Shown: piece after piece, positions 1 through 5,569 of the stretch
Layout of the letters: each line of letters opens with the position of its first letter
Numbering within the stretch: the stretch's first letter is position 1
DNA from: Lachnospiraceae bacterium
GTDB taxonomy: Bacteria; Bacillota; Clostridia; Lachnospirales; Lachnospiraceae
Assembly (NCBI GenBank): GCA_024691145.1
Contig: JAILNW010000096.1
Coordinates: 1 to 11,890, forward strand
Length of the DNA: 11,890 nt
Direction of reading: 5' to 3'
The notes under the pieces: model-generated
Told to the model about the DNA's origin: nothing
What the model saw: only the letters and a program-made list of their open reading frames with translations
The model's database searches: none
Position numbers and translations under genes: made by a program

Positions 1-22
1 AAACATACAACTGATACTATGA

Positions 23-44
23 TTTTTTGTGCATTATGTAAAAA
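23..44 (+). repeat. Short dispersed repeat, copy A
   Basis: The stretch TTTTTTGTGCATTATGT followed by an A-run recurs with one mismatch and one inserted T at 1139-1160. Shorter matches (TTTTTTGTGC) occur at 1204-1213. The two long copies flank the starch-binding protein gene. The function is unknown; it could be a regulator site or a degenerate small repeat. It is AT-rich, so chance contributes, but the GTGC and ATGT parts match too. Confidence 0.4.
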
Positions 45-60
45 TTTTATCTTTTTACAT
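36..60. repeat. Perfect 9-bp inverted repeat (hairpin)
   Basis: ATGTAAAAA at 36-44 and TTTTTACAT at 52-60 form a perfect inverted repeat around a 7-nt loop. It lies immediately left of the 61-97 hairpin, so on the minus strand it would be a second weak hairpin after the probable terminator of the starch-binding protein gene. It is AT-only apart from one GC pair, so its stability is low. Confidence 0.4.
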
Positions 61-97
61 AAATAAAGATGCCCCCAATTTTGGAACATCTTTATTT
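61..97 (-). terminator. Probable intrinsic terminator of the starch-binding protein gene
   Basis: A perfect 11-bp inverted repeat (AAATAAAGATG 61-71, CATCTTTATTT 87-97) encloses an inner CCAA/TTGG pairing. Read as minus-strand RNA, the inner part can extend through G-U pairs (UUCCAA with UUGGGG), giving a long hairpin whose 3' arm is U-rich. It lies 55 nt after the stop codon of the minus-strand gene at 153-860. There is no long separate U-tract, so termination efficiency is uncertain. Confidence 0.55.
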
Positions 98-152
98 AAT
101 GAATGATTATTGATTGATTTTTCTATGTGAAAATTAGTTGAAACCTTATTAA

Positions 153-860
153 TTATTTTATCTCACCGTTTTCAATAGTGATTGTCTTGCTTCCGCTCTT
201 AGTGATGTCAACACAATAGTTATTGCAATTGTTATTATCCCATGTCTTGCAGTCATCACCATTGTTAAAGCACATCTTTAACTCTGCTGCTTCTGACACA
301 TAAATCTGTGCTTCTTTATAATCCCCTTTGTTCTCCATTTTGAATCCGTGATTATCTGTCCACTGTCCATCACCAATCTGGAAATATACATATGGAGTAG
401 TGAAATCATCATTAGCATACTTAACTGTTACTACGCTGTAGTTATGCTCTACAAACTTACCTTCTACTTTACCATCAGTCTTTGTAGGAATGAATGTATA
501 ATTTGTAGGACCGCTTACCATGTCATAATCTGCTGTCTGCTTATCCCAGTTGTCTTTTCCTGCTGTATTCTTGAAAAGTATCTTATCATATGCATCACCG
601 TTAATGTTGCATGCATATGTATTAACTTCGTATTTGTTTAATTCATAAACATCAACATCGCCTTTTTCATTCCAGCAATATGCATAGCATTCATCCCACT
701 TAGTGTTTGTGTTATCAAATCTTATAAATGTAAATGCTCCATAATAATTAGATGCTTCTGCAACGCTTGAAGCTTTCTTAGTTCCCATTACGAACCATGC
801 TGCAAATCCTGCAACAATAACTATAGCTGCCATTAATAAACCTTTAATTGACTTTTTCAT
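153..860 (-). CDS. Secreted or membrane-anchored tandem starch-binding protein (CBM26-like + CBM25), no catalytic domain
   Basis: The product has 235 residues. Residues 1-27 are a Lys-start plus hydrophobic segment (about 8-25), either a signal peptide (possible cleavage after AEA, residue 36) or an N-terminal membrane anchor. Residues about 39-125 resemble CBM26: a Tyr/Trp-rich strand region (Y59, Y61, W63), then ILFKN and a WDKQTADYD segment. Residues about 143-235 match CBM25 well: VTVKYAN, PYVYFQIGDGQWT (W167), KMCFNNGDDCKTWDNNN (W207) and a closing TITIENGEI. Both families bind starch. In known proteins they sit on amylases; here no enzyme domain or sortase motif is present, so the likely role is holding starch or oligosaccharides at the cell surface. 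Seven cysteines are unusual for an exported protein of an anaerobe. The start is supported by an AAAGGGGA ribosome site 9 nt upstream. CBM25 is the firmer domain call. Confidence 0.85.
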   Translation of the reverse strand: MKKSIKGLLMAAIVIVAGFAAWFVMGTKKASSVAEASNYYGAFTFIRFDNTNTKWDECYAYCWNEKGDVDVYELNKYEVNTYACNINGDAYDKILFKNTAGKDNWDKQTADYDMVSGPTNYTFIPTKTDGKVEGKFVEHNYSVVTVKYANDDFTTPYVYFQIGDGQWTDNHGFKMENKGDYKEAQIYVSEAAELKMCFNNGDDCKTWDNNNCNNYCVDITKSGSKTITIENGEIK

Positions 861-956
861 TTTGAAAATCCCCTTTTCTTTAAAATATTTTTTAAAAGTA
901 AATAATTAATTCCTTAGTTTCGTGTAATTAAGTTTCCTTTTCTTAAGTACAATATA

Positions 957-985
957 GTTTTACAACAATCTGAAAAATAAGTCAA
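957..985 (-). promoter_or_regulatory. Candidate sigma-A promoter for the starch-binding protein gene
   Basis: On the minus strand, TTGACT (980-985) and TAAAAC (957-962) are separated by 17 nt. The -35 is 5/6 consensus and the -10 only 4/6. Transcription would start near 950, giving a leader of about 90 nt before the start codon at 860. Weak -10, so moderate confidence. Confidence 0.4.
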
Positions 986-1299
986 ATTTCCATTTTCGTA
1001 AATTTTCTTAAAATTAGAGCCAAAACTAACAATGTAAATCTTTATCAGATGTAAAATTAATTATATACTGACATATGCTTTTTACAATATTTGGAATTTT
1101 AATGGTCGTTATGTCAGATTAAACAACTAAACGTATATTTTTTTGTGCAATATGTTAAAACTTAAACTTTTTTTATTTAAAAATCGCACAATTTACTATT
1201 TCATTTTTTGTGCCATTTTCACATCTGCATTTACTTACCTATTATAATGATATATTTAGCATCATTTCCCCATAATTTTCAGGACCTTTTATTCCATTT
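986..1299. other. AT-rich divergent intergenic region, no gene
   Basis: No coding frame is supported here. Structures visible: an 8-bp inverted repeat CTGACATA (1068-1075) / TATGTCAG (1110-1117); a TTGTGC (1143-1148) / GCACAA (1186-1191) inverted pair; and repeats of TTTTTTGTGC. The long intergenic stretch between two divergent genes suggests regulatory DNA, but no known regulator's consensus was recognised in this part. Confidence 0.5.
1139..1160 (+). repeat. Short dispersed repeat, copy B
   Basis: TTTTTTGTGCAATATGT followed by TAAAA matches copy A at 23-44 with one mismatch and one extra T. A third shorter copy of TTTTTTGTGC begins 65 nt further on at 1204. It sits midway between the starch-binding protein gene and the spo0A-family gene. 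Confidence 0.4.
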
Positions 1300-1308
1300 T
1301 TGTCGATA
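1300..1308 (+). promoter_or_regulatory. Candidate 0A box (Spo0A-binding site) upstream of spo0A
   Basis: TTGTCGATA matches the 0A-box core TGTCGAA at 6 of 7 positions. It lies about 30 bp upstream of the -35 box of the spo0A promoter, where an autoregulatory site would fit. Spo0A autoregulation through 0A boxes is known in Bacillus; here it is only inferred from one imperfect site. Confidence 0.35.
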
Positions 1309-1337
1309 GAAAGGTTACAATAAATGTAAAAAAACTA

Positions 1338-1365
1338 TTGAATTTTCCAAATTTCGTGCTATAAT
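1338..1365 (+). promoter_or_regulatory. Sigma-A promoter of the spo0A-family gene (extended -10)
   Basis: TTGAAT (1338-1343) and TATAAT (1360-1365) are 16 nt apart, with TG at 1357-1358 making an extended -10. Transcription should start near 1372, about 68 nt before the ATG. No convincing sigma-H promoter (AGGA...GAAT at the right spacing) was found, unlike the sigma-H-driven promoter of Bacillus spo0A. Confidence 0.75.
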
Positions 1366-1439
1366 ACTTTATTGTGATACATTATTTTATTTTAATTCTG
1401 GTCAATATTAGATATTGATATTATTTGGCTGTTGTGTTT

Positions 1440-2387
1440 ATGAACAGAGTCAAGAATGTAGTTGTACTTGATAATAATGAAGCAATGCTTAACTATTACA
1501 AGACGGTTTTTAGCAAAGTTGATGATTTCAACCTGGTGGCATGCATTAAGAGTGGACTTTCAATTGAGTCCGTAATCTCTAAACATTCCCCCGATATTAT
1601 CATACTTGAACTGTTTCTGCCCACCATTGATGGGTTTGAAGTTATAAACAGTATAAAACGTATGTATAGCAACGAAGCAAAACTTCCCGTGATTATTGTC
1701 GTATCTTCTGCAAGTTCCGATGTTATAATACAGCGTGTATTTGCAAGTAGTGCCAGTTACTACATGACAAAGCCCATTAGAGACAATATTCTTATTGGCT
1801 GGATGCGTTATCTGTGCATTGTTAAAGAGCAATATATTTCAGACAGTACAAAGATTTCAGCAAATGGCATTCAGAATAATTACATGTATAATGTTCCTGA
1901 TTTACTTAAGAGCTGTAAGTTGGGCAATTGTGACTCTTGTACTTATAAGAACACACATATAGAGAATAATTCTGAGGAAGAAGATGCTGTAATTATAGAT
2001 TCAGCTATGCTTGAAGCCATAATTACAGAGATTATACATGAAATCGGTATTCCTGCCAACATTAAAGGATACAGGTATTTAAGAGAAGCCATTACCATGG
2101 CTATACATGATAATGACGTTCTTAATGGCATAACTAAGATTCTTTATCCTGAGGTGGCTAAGAAGTTTGAGACAAAGGCCTCCAGGGTTGAAAGAGCCAT
2201 ACGCCATGCCATAGAAGTAGCCTGGGAAAGAGGCAACGTAGACGCCCTTCACAAGTATTTCAGCTACACTGTCTCCAATGGCAAAGGAAAGCCCACCAAT
2301 TCTGAGTTTATATCAATGATTGCAGATACCATTAATCTGGAATTAAAGAATCAGCATGGACACTTTAAATTCACGAAATACGCATAA
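1440..2387 (+). CDS. spo0A: Spo0A-family response regulator with degenerate receiver domain
   Basis: Spo0A is the master transcription factor of sporulation and stationary phase, normally activated by Asp phosphorylation. From the ATG the product has 315 residues. The receiver (about 1-125) has altered phosphorylation chemistry: the acidic pair is D11-N12 instead of Asp-Asp, the phosphoacceptor is E57 (IILELFLP) instead of Asp, the Thr position is S89, and K111 is kept. The linker carries a cysteine cluster (C159, C164, C167). The effector half (about 185-303) is strikingly conserved: IIHEIGIPANIKGYRYLREAI, LYPEVAKKF, the recognition helix around SRVERAIRHAIEVAW (248-262) and KPTNSEFISMIAD. 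A TTG at 1425 in frame would add five residues; neither start has a clear Shine-Dalgarno, so ATG is preferred. spoIVB, the usual upstream neighbour, is absent. The family call is certain; whether the protein still responds to phosphorelay is doubtful. Confidence 0.93.
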   Translation: MNRVKNVVVLDNNEAMLNYYKTVFSKVDDFNLVACIKSGLSIESVISKHSPDIIILELFLPTIDGFEVINSIKRMYSNEAKLPVIIVVSSASSDVIIQRVFASSASYYMTKPIRDNILIGWMRYLCIVKEQYISDSTKISANGIQNNYMYNVPDLLKSCKLGNCDSCTYKNTHIENNSEEEDAVIIDSAMLEAIITEIIHEIGIPANIKGYRYLREAITMAIHDNDVLNGITKILYPEVAKKFETKASRVERAIRHAIEVAWERGNVDALHKYFSYTVSNGKGKPTNSEFISMIADTINLELKNQHGHFKFTKYA

Positions 2388-2390
2388 AGC

Positions 2391-2413
2391 AAGAGGGACT
2401 TTTAGTCCCTCTT
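2391..2413. terminator. Shared hairpin between convergent genes
   Basis: AAGAGGGACT (2391-2400) and AGTCCCTCTT (2404-2413) form a perfect 10-bp stem with a 3-nt loop, 3 nt after the spo0A stop. It also serves the converging minus-strand gene, whose TAA (2402-2404) lies in the loop and first stem base, so that gene's last codons form the right arm. U-tracts on both sides are short, so it may terminate weakly or mainly stabilise the 3' ends. Confidence 0.7.
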
Positions 2414-3424
2414 ACTGTTTATAATCTCACTATTAACTTTCATCACATACTCCTGTACCATTTCCATATCAGGTTCATCGGGTAAGGTAGTATTCTCTGA
2501 TGCATATCTTAACTTATCTTCATATTCTTTTAGTATATCATAAAATGCAGAGTTAAATGTATGATCGCTATTTTGGAACTCACCATTCCTGATACTCATA
2601 AGCAAATCATGTTCTTTTTCCCTATAGGTAATAATCTGCTGCTTTTCAAGTATATCAATAGCCATCATAAATAATCTTATAAGATGCATTGCATGTTTAT
2701 TAAGATGTTTATCATCTTTCTTATTATTACGCTTTCCAATCTTCGAGTATGCTTTAATTACGTTCTGCATTTCTGTGAGCATTCCCTTATAATCTCTTAA
2801 TGGATAATGCCTTAAATCACCATCTACAAATATCTCTGTATCATACTCAGGATTAATAGCTTTATCTATATATATTCTTATATTTGTTTTGTCGTAGTTA
2901 AAGTATGTTGTATTAAAGTTATACATCATATTTTTTACAGAGTTAAATATATGCTGTTCTTTATCGCTTTGTCCTAAGCTATCCCTTGCAAGTGCATTTT
3001 CAAGCCTTCTTAGCTGTGCGTCAGCATATCCTCCAAATGTATACACAGCCCTTTTAGATAAGAACAAATGGGAATTATCTATTAACTCTCTTCCATATTC
3101 ATTTAAATACAGGTAATGTTCTTTCTTTAATCCTAACATTTCTATAGTATTAGGATTGCAGTTAAGAAGAAGTTTTATTATCTTATTAAATGAATAAACT
3201 GTTGTATCTGTATTGCTATCAGTATATTGTTCAAAGGTTGAAAAACCAATTAAATCAGACTTCTTATCAAGGGCAATTCCTCTGACATCCAAGTCACTTT
3301 CTTCATTATTGGTACCATATGAATAGCTTCCTCCCAGCCCCAGAAGGATAATATTATTCCCAAGGTGCTTATCTTCCCTTAAAAAGCTGTACTCTTCTCT
3401 TTCTAATATTTCTTTAAAATCCAT
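2402..3424 (-). CDS. Polymerase-beta-superfamily nucleotidyltransferase, YcgL/RlaP type
   Basis: The product has 340 residues. Residues 31-46 carry the nucleotidyltransferase signature: GGS (31-33), then after ten residues D44 and D46 in SDLDVRG, the metal-binding pair. The arrangement resembles the predicted nucleotidyltransferases of the YcgL/RlaP group (COG3541), whose substrate is not established; RlaP members are associated with RNA ligases, suggesting RNA-end chemistry. The rest is mostly helical and charged, without membrane segments. The reading frame extends upstream to 3502, but ATG at 3424 has an AAGGAGGG ribosome site 5 nt before it, and the upstream extension covers the promoter, so the shorter start is chosen. 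It converges on spo0A and is divergent from the AbiE module, which encodes another nucleotidyltransferase of the same fold. A transferase role is likely; the target is unknown. Confidence 0.8.
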   Translation of the reverse strand: MDFKEILEREEYSFLREDKHLGNNIILLGLGGSYSYGTNNEESDLDVRGIALDKKSDLIGFSTFEQYTDSNTDTTVYSFNKIIKLLLNCNPNTIEMLGLKKEHYLYLNEYGRELIDNSHLFLSKRAVYTFGGYADAQLRRLENALARDSLGQSDKEQHIFNSVKNMMYNFNTTYFNYDKTNIRIYIDKAINPEYDTEIFVDGDLRHYPLRDYKGMLTEMQNVIKAYSKIGKRNNKKDDKHLNKHAMHLIRLFMMAIDILEKQQIITYREKEHDLLMSIRNGEFQNSDHTFNSAFYDILKEYEDKLRYASENTTLPDEPDMEMVQEYVMKVNSEIINSKRD

Positions 3425-3458
3425 GCAATCCCTCCTTGTATAATTTGTATTTCTATTG

Positions 3459-3487
3459 ATTATACTTGATTCTATCGTGTTTTGCAA
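3459..3487 (-). promoter_or_regulatory. Sigma-A promoter of the YcgL/RlaP-type gene
   Basis: On the minus strand TTGCAA (3482-3487) and TATAAT (3459-3464) are exactly 17 nt apart. Transcription would start near 3452, leaving a leader of about 28 nt before the start at 3424. The -35 lies about 40 bp from that of the divergent abiE promoter. Confidence 0.75.
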
Positions 3488-3512
3488 TAAAAATCTTATC
3501 ACTTTAATGTAT

Positions 3513-3574
3513 TTCGTTTATTTTTGTTGACATGATGCAAATAATATACTATAATAACATAAACGAAGTTATTA
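3513..3574. promoter_or_regulatory. Candidate AbiEi operator: inverted repeats bracketing the abiE promoter
   Basis: A perfect 9-bp inverted repeat, TTCGTTTAT (3513-3521) and ATAAACGAA (3559-3567), brackets the whole abiE -35/-10 region. A second repeat, TAATAAC (3552-3558) and GTTATTA (3568-3574), overlaps the -10 and the transcription start. AbiEi proteins are known to bind inverted repeats at their own promoter and repress it, so these are good operator candidates. The left half-site also lies just upstream of the divergent nucleotidyltransferase promoter. Confidence 0.6.
3527..3555 (+). promoter_or_regulatory. Consensus sigma-A promoter of abiE
   Basis: TTGACA (3527-3532) and TATAAT (3550-3555) are perfect consensus hexamers separated by exactly 17 nt. 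Transcription should start near 3562, about 45 nt before the abiEi ATG. A promoter this strong on a toxin-antitoxin module fits one held down by autorepression. Confidence 0.85.
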
Positions 3575-3606
3575 CTTTCTAATTTGTAGTTTTAGGAGGA
3601 ATAGTT

Positions 3607-4248
3607 ATGGCTCAAATAGATACTGTATTTAACTTTTTGATAAATAATTATAATGAAAACGAACCAATTTTCCTTTCGAATCTTTCAATACCTAATATGA
3701 AAGATGTATCAGTTAGACAACAATTGAAAAAACTTACTGAAGATGGCAGAATAAAAAGATTTGATACAGGAATTTATTACATTCCTAAAAAGACTTTTTT
3801 TAAAACATTTTCAACTTTGTCTATTGATGAAGTAATAAAAAAGAAATTTTTATTAGATGGTGATTCCATATGTGGTTATGTTTGCGGAATTCGTTTTGCT
3901 AACAGATTAGGATTAACTACTCAAGTTCCAATGGTATATGAGATTTGTTCTAATAAAGCTACTACAGAGTATAGAAACATTAAAGTTGGGAATTTTCATG
4001 TAATATTAAGAAAGCCTTATGTTGAAATAACTAATCAAAATGTCGATATTTTGCAATTTCTTGATCTTCTAAGAGAAATAGTCTCTATTTCTGAACTTGA
4101 AGGACCAGAATTAACTGACAGATTACTTGGCTATCTAAAAGCAAAAAACTTAGGCTTTGACATGTTAAAAGAATACTTTATCTATTATCCAGACAAAATT
4201 TATAAAAATATGTACAAAGTGGGGTTGTTGAACTGTGTGGCTACATGA
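3607..4248 (+). CDS. abiEi: AbiEi-family antitoxin (winged-helix, DUF6088-like)
   Basis: The product has 213 residues. It is the predicted antitoxin and autorepressor of a type IV AbiE toxin-antitoxin pair. The N-terminal third looks like a winged helix: VSVRQQLKKLTEDGRIKR (35-51) as helix-turn-helix, then the wing GIYYIPK (55-61). The central segment with YVCGIRFANRLGLTTQVP (91-108) and the SNKA that follows (115-118) is typical of AbiEi/DUF6088 antitoxins. The C-terminal part, LDLLREIVSISELEGPEL and beyond, is helical and is the region expected to counter the toxin. AGGAGGA lies 6 nt before the ATG. The stop overlaps the toxin gene by 14 nt, the usual arrangement for co-translated antitoxin and toxin. 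In this type the antitoxin does not bind the toxin directly but opposes its effect. Sequence similarity is at family level, so subfamily is uncertain. Confidence 0.85.
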   Translation: MAQIDTVFNFLINNYNENEPIFLSNLSIPNMKDVSVRQQLKKLTEDGRIKRFDTGIYYIPKKTFFKTFSTLSIDEVIKKKFLLDGDSICGYVCGIRFANRLGLTTQVPMVYEICSNKATTEYRNIKVGNFHVILRKPYVEITNQNVDILQFLDLLREIVSISELEGPELTDRLLGYLKAKNLGFDMLKEYFIYYPDKIYKNMYKVGLLNCVAT

Positions 4249-5155
4249 GAATAAAGATAATTTTACAGATGCTATTAATATTGCAGCAGAGAAATATGGA
4301 ATTCTTCCAGAAATAATTGAGAAAGATTATTATGTTACAATTATCCTTCGTCTTTTATCTTCAAAACTTGATTATATTGTTTTTAAAGGTGGAACTTCAT
4401 TATCTAAATGTCATAATTTAATAAAAAGGTTTTCAGAAGATATTGATATTACAATTGACAGAAAACTATCACAAGGGCAGATGAAAAAGTTGAAAGAGGT
4501 TATAAAATCAATTGCCAATGAACTTAATCTTAGAATTCCCAATATCGATGAAACCCGAAGTCGTAGAAGTTATAACAGATATATACTTGAATATACTTCA
4601 GTTATTTTCGAACTAGATTACGCTGTACAAACATCCGTTTTACTAGAAACATCTTTTGCAGAATGTTCATTTCCAACTGTACTTCTTCCGGTTCATAGTT
4701 ATATTGGAGATTTCTTGTTTGAAATTGCGCCTGAACAATTAACCATTTTCAATCTTGAATTTTTCACCATGAAAGTTCAAGGAATTGATCGTACATTAAT
4801 AGACAAAGTTTTTGCTCTTTGCGATTACTATATGCAAAACAAAGTTGAAAAACATTCTCGACACATTTATGATATTTATAAATTATATCCTTTAGTTTCG
4901 CAAACAAAGGATTTTGAACGTTTAATAAGAGACGTCAGAGTAGAAAGGTCTAAAACAAGTATTTGTCCTTCATCTCAGCCCAATATTGATGTTTCTGAAA
5001 TGCTAAATGATATAATAGATAATGAGATTTATAAAGAGGATTATGAAACACTTACTATAAAACTACTCGAAGAACAAATACCTTATAAAATTGCTATTAT
5101 GCCTTTAAAAGAAATTGCGAAATCAAAAATCTTCAGTCAAAATCTTTTGTACTAA
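4235..5155 (+). CDS. abiEii: AbiEii/AbiGii-family nucleotidyltransferase toxin
   Basis: The product has 306 residues. AbiEii toxins are polymerase-beta-fold nucleotidyltransferases that stop growth; related MenT toxins add nucleotides to tRNA acceptor ends, and AbiE systems can abort phage infection. Visible motifs: IIEKDYYVT (28-35); the nucleotide-binding FKGGTSLSK (50-58); RFSEDIDIT (65-73) with metal ligands D69 and D71; and the downstream TLIDK (187-191) and RHIYDIY (209-215), matching the conserved Lys/Asp motif region of the family. All key residues appear intact. The start is GTG at 4235 with AGTGGGG about 10 nt upstream, inside the end of abiEi; the resulting MWLH-type N terminus is typical of the family. 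No terminator is seen between its stop and the thiamine promoter 10 nt later. The DNA is visibly AT-rich, consistent with horizontal acquisition, though this was judged by eye. Confidence 0.9.
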   Translation: MWLHENKDNFTDAINIAAEKYGILPEIIEKDYYVTIILRLLSSKLDYIVFKGGTSLSKCHNLIKRFSEDIDITIDRKLSQGQMKKLKEVIKSIANELNLRIPNIDETRSRRSYNRYILEYTSVIFELDYAVQTSVLLETSFAECSFPTVLLPVHSYIGDFLFEIAPEQLTIFNLEFFTMKVQGIDRTLIDKVFALCDYYMQNKVEKHSRHIYDIYKLYPLVSQTKDFERLIRDVRVERSKTSICPSSQPNIDVSEMLNDIIDNEIYKEDYETLTIKLLEEQIPYKIAIMPLKEIAKSKIFSQNLLY

Positions 5156-5164
5156 TTTTTATCC

Positions 5165-5193
5165 TTGCATTTTCTTTAAGTTTACATTATAAT
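5165..5193 (+). promoter_or_regulatory. Sigma-A promoter of the thiamine operon
   Basis: TTGCAT (5165-5170) and TATAAT (5188-5193) are 17 nt apart. Transcription would start near 5200, just ahead of the TPP aptamer. Confidence 0.8.
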
Positions 5194-5204
5194 AAAAATT
5201 GTGT

Positions 5205-5285
5205 TACGGGAGCTTGTTAACAGGCTGAGAGGAAGGTGTACCTTCGACCGTTTACCTGATTTGGATAATGCCAACGTAGGGATTC
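5205..5285 (+). ncRNA. TPP riboswitch (THI element) aptamer
   Basis: The conserved blocks of the thiamine pyrophosphate riboswitch appear in order: GGGAGC (5208-5213), GGCTGAGAGG (5223-5232), a small GAAGG/CCTTC hairpin (5232-5245), TACCTGAT (5253-5260), TTGG-ATAATG-CCAA (P5 and its loop, 5261-5274) and CGTAGGGA (5275-5282). CTGAGA binds the pyrimidine ring and the P4-P5 region binds the pyrophosphate in known structures. P1 is weak and not obvious by eye. It sits directly before an eight-gene thiamine operon, so TPP should switch transcription off. Confidence 0.95.
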
Positions 5286-5340
5286 TTATGAATTTTAATT
5301 ATGTCTATATATAAGAACCACCTTGCGTGGTTCTATTTTT
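5283..5340 (+). terminator. Riboswitch expression platform: terminator with competing antiterminator
   Basis: The terminator hairpin is AGAACCAC (5314-5321) / GTGGTTCT (5327-5334) with loop CTTGC, followed by ATTTTTT. An alternative pairing is TTCTTAT (5283-5289) with ATAAGAA (5311-5317), extendable around one bulged A by GG (5280-5281) with CC (5318-5319). It uses the first half of the terminator and the conserved 3' end of the aptamer. TPP binding would hold the aptamer end, free the terminator and stop transcription before thiS. Confidence 0.85.
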
Positions 5341-5373
5341 TATCCAAAAATACTTCCAGAAAGGAGACTTCTT

Positions 5374-5568
5374 ATGGTTACAATTAATGGAGTAAATGAA
5401 GATGTTGCAGGAAAGACATTATCCGAATACTTGTCTTCAAGCAACTACAATCTTCAAAGAATAGTTGTAGAGATTAATGAGAATATTATTCCTAAAACTG
5501 ATTACGAGAAAACTACACTGAATGATGGTGACGTTGTTGAAGTAGTAAGTTTTGTAGGAGGTGGCTGA
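5374..5568 (+). CDS. thiS: Sulfur carrier protein ThiS
   Basis: The product has 64 residues, a ubiquitin-like sulfur carrier for thiazole synthesis. ThiF adenylates its C-terminal glycine, which is converted to a thiocarboxylate and gives sulfur to ThiG. Visible: VTINGVNEDV start, NENIIPKTDYEKTTLNDGDVVEVVSFVGGG end, with the essential terminal Gly-Gly. Length is normal for the family. The frame remains open upstream to 5323, but that would run through the terminator hairpin; AAAGGAGA lies 7 nt before the ATG at 5374, so this start is chosen. First gene of the TPP-controlled operon; its stop is one base before the thiF ATG. Confidence 0.95.
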   Translation: MVTINGVNEDVAGKTLSEYLSSSNYNLQRIVVEINENIIPKTDYEKTTLNDGDVVEVVSFVGGG

Positions 5569-5569
5569 T

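Noticed and set aside
348..641. Plus-strand open frame of 97 codons inside the starch-binding gene
   Set aside because: No ribosome site or recognisable protein; it is the antisense of a gene with clear domain matches.
1281..1345. Sigma-H promoter upstream of spo0A (AGGACCT or AGGTTAC with TTGAATTT)
   Set aside because: Spacing between possible -35 and -10 parts is wrong by several bases; the TTGAAT/TATAAT sigma-A promoter explains the site better.
3425..3502. Longer N terminus for the YcgL/RlaP-type gene, starting at 3502
   Set aside because: The extension covers the TTGCAA-17-TATAAT promoter and lacks a ribosome site, while the ATG at 3424 has AAGGAGGG at good spacing.
5323..5373. Extended ThiS start within the riboswitch terminator
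   Set aside because: It would begin in the terminator loop and add residues unlike ThiS; the ATG at 5374 has AAAGGAGA and gives the normal length.
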